Below, piece after piece: positions 59,549 through 64,000 of a stretch of 64,000 bases of DNA. The translations under genes and the position numbers were made by a program. How positions within the stretch are numbered: the stretch's first letter is position 1; each line of letters starts with the position of its first letter. The notes under the pieces were generated by a model. The model searched no databases, was not told the DNA's origin, and worked only from the letters and a program-made list of their open reading frames with translations. The stretch comes from Pseudomonas paraeruginosa PA7. GTDB lineage: Bacteria; Pseudomonadota; Gammaproteobacteria; Pseudomonadales; Pseudomonadaceae. The stretch lies in NCBI RefSeq assembly GCF_000017205.1, contig NC_009656.1, positions 4,406,001 to 4,470,000 of the forward strand. Reading direction: 5' to 3'.

Positions 59549-60196
59549 TCAGGGGGCCAGGCGTTCGCGCGCCCAGACGCCGTCCTGGTGCCGGTAGTCG
59601 AGGCGGTCGTGCAGGCGGCTCGGGCGCCCCTGCCAGAACTCGATGCGCTGCGGCAGCAGGCGGTAGCCGCCCCAGTGCTCGGGACAGCTCGGCGCCTGGT
59701 CGGCGAAACGCCGCTCGGTCTCGGCCAGCAGGCGCTCGAGCTCGGCGCGGTCGGCGATCACCCGGCTCTGCGGCGAGGCCCAGGCGCCCAGGCGGCTGCC
59801 CAGCGGGCGCACCTGGTAGTAGGCGTCGGACTCCTGCGCGGTGACCTTCTCGATCTCGCCTTCGATCCGCACCTGGCGTTCCAGGGCCGGCCAGAAGAAG
59901 GTCATCGCCGCCCGCGGATTGGCCGCCAATTGCCGGCCCTTGGCGCTTTCGTAGTTGGTGAAGAAGGTGAAGCCGCGTTCGTCGAGGCCCTTGAGCAGGA
60001 GGATGCGGCAATGCGGATGGCCGTCGGCGTCGACGGTGGCCAGGGTCATGGCGTTGGGTTCGACCGGCAGGCGCTCGGTCTTCACCGCGTCGTCGAACCA
60101 CTGGCGGAACAGGCTGAAGGGGTCGCTCGGGGCGTTGGCCTCGCTGAGGCCATCGCGGGTGTACTCGCGGCGCATATCGGCCAGGGACTGGGTCAT
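59549..60196 (-). CDS. pdxH: PdxH, pyridoxamine 5'-phosphate oxidase
   Basis: The FMN enzyme that makes PLP from PNP/PMP. The 215-residue product starts [20 protein letters not shown]. It has [20 protein letters not shown] (substrate and FMN region), [20 protein letters not shown], and the C-terminal signature [20 protein letters not shown], with RLAP at the end. I chose the ATG at 60196; the open frame continues upstream to 61048 only out of phase with ompA. It is the gene upstream of cdaR on this strand (7-bp gap). Confidence 0.96.
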   Translation of the reverse strand: MTQSLADMRREYTRDGLSEANAPSDPFSLFRQWFDDAVKTERLPVEPNAMTLATVDADGHPHCRILLLKGLDERGFTFFTNYESAKGRQLAANPRAAMTFFWPALERQVRIEGEIEKVTAQESDAYYQVRPLGSRLGAWASPQSRVIADRAELERLLAETERRFADQAPSCPEHWGGYRLLPQRIEFWQGRPSRLHDRLDYRHQDGVWARERLAP

Positions 60197-60294
60197 GGCG
60201 CATCTCCAGGGGGAAATGCGCCATAGCTTAACCGCAGACTCCGCCTCGCGCTTGATCCGGGACAATGGCGCCAGCGCCCCGCCCCGGCTTCGGC

Positions 60295-61176
60295 TCAGTT
60301 GCCCTGGGCCAGGGACAGCAGGCTGGCGCGCTGGGTATAGAGCACTTCGACGCGGCGGTTCTGGGCACGGCCGGCGGCGCTGGAATTGTCGGCGCGCGGC
60401 ATGTCGGAGCCGACGCCCTTCAGGCGCAGCTGGTCGCCCTTCAGGCCGCTGAGGCGGAAGATCGCCGCCACCGACTGGGCACGCTCGAAGCTCAGCTTGT
60501 CGTTGACCGCCTTGCTGCCGGTGCTGTCGGTATGGCCGAGGACCAGGATGCCGCTCTGCGGATCGGCCTGGGCCATCTTGGCGACCTTGCCCAGCGGGTT
60601 GAGGGTGATCGGCATCAGCATGGTGTGGCGCTTGGGATTGAACGAATAATCGGCCGGGGCGATGACGATCAGCGCGTTGTCGCGCCGCTCGAGGGTGAAT
60701 TCGCTGCCGGCGATCGCTTCGCGCAGGGCCTTCTCGTGGGCGTCCAGCCACTCCTTGGTGACCTTCTGCTGGACCAGCGCCGGCTTGCCCGAAGCCTTGC
60801 CCGCGGAGCTGGCGCCGAACGGCCACCACCAGGGGTTGGCGGTCTTCGGCTCGGCGGCTGCGGCGACGTCTTTCTTCGCCGCGGCGATCTCGGCCTTCTG
60901 CTCGGCCGCCTTGGCCGCTACGTCCTGGCCGGCTTCGTCCTTGCCGAACGGCCACCACCAGTGGCTGGAGCCGACATGCTCGGCCTCCGCCTTCGGTTCG
61001 GCGGCCTGCCTGGCGACGGTCTGCCCGTCGTCCTTGCCGAACGGCCACCAGGAATGGCCGGACGCCTGCTCGGCCGACGCCTTGGTCGGGGGGGTGGAGG
61101 CATCCTGGGTCTGGAAATAGCTGCAGCCGGAAGCGGTCATGCAGAGAAGAAGCGTCGAGGTCTTAAGCAGTTTCAT
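60295..61176 (-). CDS. OmpA-like lipoprotein with three WWPFG repeats
   Basis: A 293-residue lipoprotein with lipobox TASGC (Cys18) and a C-terminal OmpA peptidoglycan-binding domain (about 165-285), with [20 protein letters not shown] and [16 protein letters not shown]. Between them lies a low-complexity Ala/Lys/Glu-rich linker bearing WWPFG at 43-47, 74-78 and 117-121, each preceded by Ser, Trp or Trp. I know no assigned function for the WWPFG repeat. It probably anchors the outer membrane to peptidoglycan. It lies 98 bp upstream of pdxH. Confidence 0.93.
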   Translation of the reverse strand: MKLLKTSTLLLCMTASGCSYFQTQDASTPPTKASAEQASGHSWWPFGKDDGQTVARQAAEPKAEAEHVGSSHWWWPFGKDEAGQDVAAKAAEQKAEIAAAKKDVAAAAEPKTANPWWWPFGASSAGKASGKPALVQQKVTKEWLDAHEKALREAIAGSEFTLERRDNALIVIAPADYSFNPKRHTMLMPITLNPLGKVAKMAQADPQSGILVLGHTDSTGSKAVNDKLSFERAQSVAAIFRLSGLKGDQLRLKGVGSDMPRADNSSAAGRAQNRRVEVLYTQRASLLSLAQGN

Positions 61177-61380
61177 ACGTCGGGGTCCGTTGGAAGTGAA
61201 AGAAGGCGAGCCCGATGGAACATTCGGCTCAACCGCCGGTCACATCGCAGCGATGCCGGTTCAATCCACTGCACCGGCAACGCCCTATCTCATACGACGC
61301 TTTAGATTGTGTCGCTAAGCCATTATTTGGCAATGAAATTTGGCATTCAGCCGACAGGCGGTTAAAAGTTAACCAACCTA

Positions 61381-62526
61381 TTACAGGCACTCGCCGGCGA
61401 CGCGCGCCAACTGCTGCGCCCGCGGATCCATCAGCACGTACGGCCCCAAGGCATTGCTGACAAAGGAAAAAGCCAGTTCGCGCTCGGGATCGGCAAAGCC
61501 GATCGAACCACCCGCCCCGGGATGGCCGAAGGCCTTGGCACCGAGGCCGTAGGTAGCGTTGGCCACGCCGGGCTGGTCGAGCATGGTGCCCAGGCCGAAG
61601 CGGGTGCGTGTCAGCAGGGTCCGGTCCTCCCCCACCGCATGTTCGCGGGCCAGTTCGCCGAGCAACGCATCCTCCAGCAGGCGTCCCTGCAGCAGGCCGC
61701 TGTAGAAGCCGGCAAGCGCGCGCGCATTGCCGTGGCCGTTGGCCGCCGGCTGCTGCATGCGCCGCCATTCCGGCTTGTTGGTACTGGTGAGGATCGATGG
61801 CGGGTTGGTGAAGGCGCGGGTGGTCAGGGCCAGCGGCTCGCTCATCATGGTCTTGAGCATGCGCTGGGCGGCGGCGTCGCCGAGACTGCCCTTGCTCCGC
61901 GCCATGTGCGCGACGCGGCCGAACTGGCTGTCGTCCAGGCCGATGTGGAAATCCAGCCCCAGCGGCGCCGCGGTGCGGGCGACGATGGCCGCGCCCGGTT
62001 CACGGCCATCGACCCGGCGGATCACTTCGCCGACCAGCCAGCCATAGGTGATCGGCGCGTAGCCATGGGCCTCGCCCGGTATCCACCAGGGCTCCTCGGC
62101 GGCCAGCGCCGCGGTCATGGCTTCCCAGTCATAGAGGGCCTCCGGCGGCAACTGTTCGCGCAGCGCCGGCAGGCCGGCGCGATGGCAGAGCAACTGGCGC
62201 ACGCTGATCGCCGCCTTGCCGTTGGCGGCGAACTCCGGCCAGTAGCGTGCCACCGGGGCGTCCAGTTCCAGCTTGCCCTCGGCCACCAGTTGCAGCACGG
62301 CGACGGCGGTGAAGGTCTTGGTGCAGGAAAACAGATTGAGGAGGGTGTCGCGCTGCCAGGGCTGGTGGCCGTCCTTGTCAGCGAATCCGCCCCAGAGGTC
62401 GACCACCGTCTCGCCGCCGACCTGCACGCACAGCGCCGCGCCGCGCTCCTGCGGATTATCGAAGAGCCTGGCGAAGGCCTCGGCAAGCGGGGCGAAACGG
62501 CGGTCACAGTGGCCTTGCGGGGTCAT
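61381..62526 (-). CDS. Serine hydrolase of the beta-lactamase/esterase (EstB-like) family
   Basis: A 381-residue protein of the class C beta-lactamase fold. The active-site Ser67-x-x-Lys70 is in LFSCTKTFTAVAVLQLVAEG. The second motif is YAPITYGWLVGEVI, with Tyr as general base. The C-terminus has GFGHPGAGGSIGFADPE-like pattern (AFGHPGAGGSIGFADPERELAF). Start at 62526 (MTPQGHCDRRFA) was chosen; the longer reading from 62673 crosses an inverted repeat. No signal peptide, so it is likely cytoplasmic. The natural substrate is unknown; such enzymes often are esterases rather than beta-lactamases. Confidence 0.92.
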   Translation of the reverse strand: MTPQGHCDRRFAPLAEAFARLFDNPQERGAALCVQVGGETVVDLWGGFADKDGHQPWQRDTLLNLFSCTKTFTAVAVLQLVAEGKLELDAPVARYWPEFAANGKAAISVRQLLCHRAGLPALREQLPPEALYDWEAMTAALAAEEPWWIPGEAHGYAPITYGWLVGEVIRRVDGREPGAAIVARTAAPLGLDFHIGLDDSQFGRVAHMARSKGSLGDAAAQRMLKTMMSEPLALTTRAFTNPPSILTSTNKPEWRRMQQPAANGHGNARALAGFYSGLLQGRLLEDALLGELAREHAVGEDRTLLTRTRFGLGTMLDQPGVANATYGLGAKAFGHPGAGGSIGFADPERELAFSFVSNALGPYVLMDPRAQQLARVAGECL

Positions 62527-62570
62527 GCGGGAGCTCCGGCGGAAAGTGGTCGAAGCATTCTTCCAGCCCC

Positions 62571-62617
62571 CAGCCACCTTGTGAACCCTGACATAAGAGG
62601 GGTTCACAAGGTGGCTG
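62571..62617. repeat. Perfect 18-bp inverted repeat
   Basis: CAGCCACCTTGTGAACCC pairs exactly with GGGTTCACAAGGTGGCTG across an 11-nt loop, between the dinG 3' end and the esterase start. No T-run follows on either strand. The rest of the 246-bp gap 62527-62772 has no supportable gene. Confidence 0.75.
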
Positions 62618-62772
62618 CCGGCGAATGATCGCTCATCGAGCGGCTGAATCATCTCGCGCCGACGGCAATACACCGGCCAGCGCCAACTCTTGGGAAAGCA
62701 CAGCCCGGCCGCCGCGACACCCTCGTGGCGTACAGGGCCGGCGACAGGGGGTTCGCCAGCGAGACCAGCGCC

Positions 62773-64000
62773 TCAGGCGATTTCCCGCCGGAACGGCGGC
62801 AACGCATTGAGGATGGCCTTGCCGTAGCGCTGGGTGACGACGCGGCGATCCAGCAGGGTGATGGTGCCGCGGTCCTGTTCGGTGCGCAGCAGCCGCCCGC
62901 AGGCCTGGACCAGGCGTAGCGAGGCGTCCGGTACGGCGATCTCCATGAACGGATTGCCGCCGCGCGCCTCGATCCACTCGGCCAGCGCCGCTTCCACCGG
63001 GTCGTCGGGCACGGCGAAGGGGATCTTGGCGATCACCACGTGCTCGCAGTAGGCGCCCGGCAGGTCGACGCCCTCGGCGAAGCTGGCGAGGCCGAACAGC
63101 ACGCTTTCCTCGCCATCATCGACCCGCGCCTTGTGCTTGTTCAGGGTCTCCTGCTTGGACAGGTTGCCCTGGATGAAGACCCGCTTGCGCCAGTCGCGTT
63201 CGAGGCCGTCGAAGACTTCCTGCATCTGCTTGCGCGAGGAAAACAGCACCAGGCTGCCGCGCGCGCCCTTCACCAGGTCCGGCAGCTCGCGGATGATCGC
63301 CGCGGTGTGTTCGGCGGCGTTGCGCGGATCGGCCTTGAGGTCGGGCACTCGCAGCACGCCGGCCTCGGCATGGTGGAACGGACTCGGCACCACCGCGGTG
63401 ATCGCGCCACGCGGCAGGCCGGCGCGCATCCGGTAGCGATCGAAGGTGCCCAGCGCGGTCAGCGTGGCGGAGGTCACCAGGACCCCGTAGGCGACGTTCC
63501 ACAAGTTGCGGCGCAAGGTCTCGGCGGCCAGGATCGGACTGGCGTTGGCCTCGATATCGTAGAAGCTGCCGCTCTCGGCGAGGGTCAGCCAGCGCGCCAT
63601 CGGCGGACTGTCCTGCGGATCCTCGCAAGTGAACGCGGTCCATAGCTCCCAGTTGCCCTGGGCGCGCGCCAGCAGGCTGCCGAACAGCGGGTACCACTCT
63701 TCCGCCTGGTGGCTGGCGATGCCGCCGGCGCCTTCGCCGTCCATCGCTTCCTTGAGGATGTCGGTGAGGCGGGTGAACAGGTCGGTCAGCTTGGCGAAGC
63801 CCTTCTTCAGCTCGATGCCCATCTCGCGGATATGCTCGGGGACGACCCCACCGACGAACCGGTGGCGCGGTCGCTCGCGGCCTTCCATGTCTTCGCCGGC
63901 GCGGAAGTCGCCGATCTCCTCGCAGGCGGTGAACATGAATTGCTGGTGGGTCTTGATCTCCCGGGCCAGTTCCGGCACCTGTTCGATCAGGCGTCCGAGG
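62773..64000 (-). CDS. dinG: DinG-type ATP-dependent DNA helicase (3' part, cut by window edge)
   Basis: The C-terminal part of an XPD/DinG superfamily 2 helicase, read in frame from the right edge through the ORF starting near 63978. Visible motifs are the helicase-C opening LVLFSSRKQMQEVFDGLERD, FGLASFAEGVDLPGAYCEHV, and motif VI LRLVQACGRLLRTEQDRGTI. It ends ILNALPPFRREIA. The Walker A and Fe-S regions lie outside. It probably acts in resolving R-loops or G4-like structures during replication. Partial, so the start cannot be set. Confidence 0.94.
   Translation of the reverse strand, partial: LGRLIEQVPELAREIKTHQQFMFTACEEIGDFRAGEDMEGRERPRHRFVGGVVPEHIREMGIELKKGFAKLTDLFTRLTDILKEAMDGEGAGGIASHQAEEWYPLFGSLLARAQGNWELWTAFTCEDPQDSPPMARWLTLAESGSFYDIEANASPILAAETLRRNLWNVAYGVLVTSATLTALGTFDRYRMRAGLPRGAITAVVPSPFHHAEAGVLRVPDLKADPRNAAEHTAAIIRELPDLVKGARGSLVLFSSRKQMQEVFDGLERDWRKRVFIQGNLSKQETLNKHKARVDDGEESVLFGLASFAEGVDLPGAYCEHVVIAKIPFAVPDDPVEAALAEWIEARGGNPFMEIAVPDASLRLVQACGRLLRTEQDRGTITLLDRRVVTQRYGKAILNALPPFRREIA

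Noticed and set aside
62625-62810. A 61-codon open frame between the esterase and dinG genes
   Set aside because: It overlaps the dinG 3' end, its sequence is Arg-rich with no hydrophobic core, and no ribosome site is visible.

Overview
The window is a stretch of a high-GC Pseudomonas chromosome and reads as Pseudomonas aeruginosa. Gene content and order match the known fliF to dinG segment of that species (about PA1101 down to PA1045 in PAO1 numbering, from memory), with a-type flagellin genes and an a-type flagellin glycosylation island in place of the PAO1 b-type genes. About 63 protein genes are supported. I saw no tRNA, rRNA, CRISPR array or intact insertion sequence.

Region 1 (1-9955, all minus strand) is flagellar regulation and filament assembly: partial fliF, fliE, the FleS/FleR two-component pair, the master regulator FleQ, a FliT-like chaperone (fleP), two tandem FliS-type chaperones, the FliD cap, FlaG and the FliC flagellin. 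Near-consensus RpoN (sigma-54) sites precede fliE, fleS, flgF and flgB. A perfect FliA (sigma-28) promoter precedes fliC. A sigma-70-like promoter overlapped by a Vfr-like site precedes fleQ. This layout fits the known hierarchy Vfr -> FleQ/RpoN -> FleSR/RpoN -> FliA.

Region 2 (10183-20683, minus strand) is the glycosylation island in its published short form: orfA, B, C, D, E, F, G, H and orfN, with orfI to orfM absent. The products suggest an amino-sugar pathway (VioA-like aminotransferase), an ACP/KAS III/ketoreductase acyl-chain set, two acetyltransferase-like proteins, an FkbM methyltransferase, a Rieske oxygenase and a giant multi-module glycosyltransferase (OrfN). An ANR/FNR-type box lies upstream of orfA.

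Region 3 (20964-32191, minus strand) holds flgL, K, J, I, H, G, F behind one RpoN promoter and flgE, D, C, B behind another, encoding rod, hook, P- and L-rings and hook-filament junction.

Region 4 (32437-38508) has two small conserved proteins of unknown function and the plus-strand braCDEFG branched-chain amino-acid ABC transporter, with an attenuator-like terminator between braC and braD. A 113-bp element with terminal inverted repeats (possible MITE) follows braG.

Region 5 (38686-48642) contains a large TPR-like protein next to a divergent Hsp90-family ATPase (the best candidate here for an uncharacterised system), a LysR regulator divergent from an SDR that lacks the catalytic Tyr/Lys, a DUF488 protein, a lipoprotein, a small unknown coupled to a GNAT acetyltransferase, a cysteine-synthase-fold PLP enzyme and a DMT exporter.

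Region 6 (48762-54516) is a six-gene Mrp/Sha Na+/H+ antiporter operon with fused MrpA and MrpB. Region 7 (54848-64000) has a SlyB-type lipoprotein, a glycerate kinase/GntP permease/CdaR regulator cluster for glycerate or sugar-acid use, pdxH, an OmpA-like lipoprotein with three WWPFG repeats, a serine beta-lactamase-fold esterase, a perfect 18-bp inverted repeat, and the 3' part of a DinG-type helicase gene.
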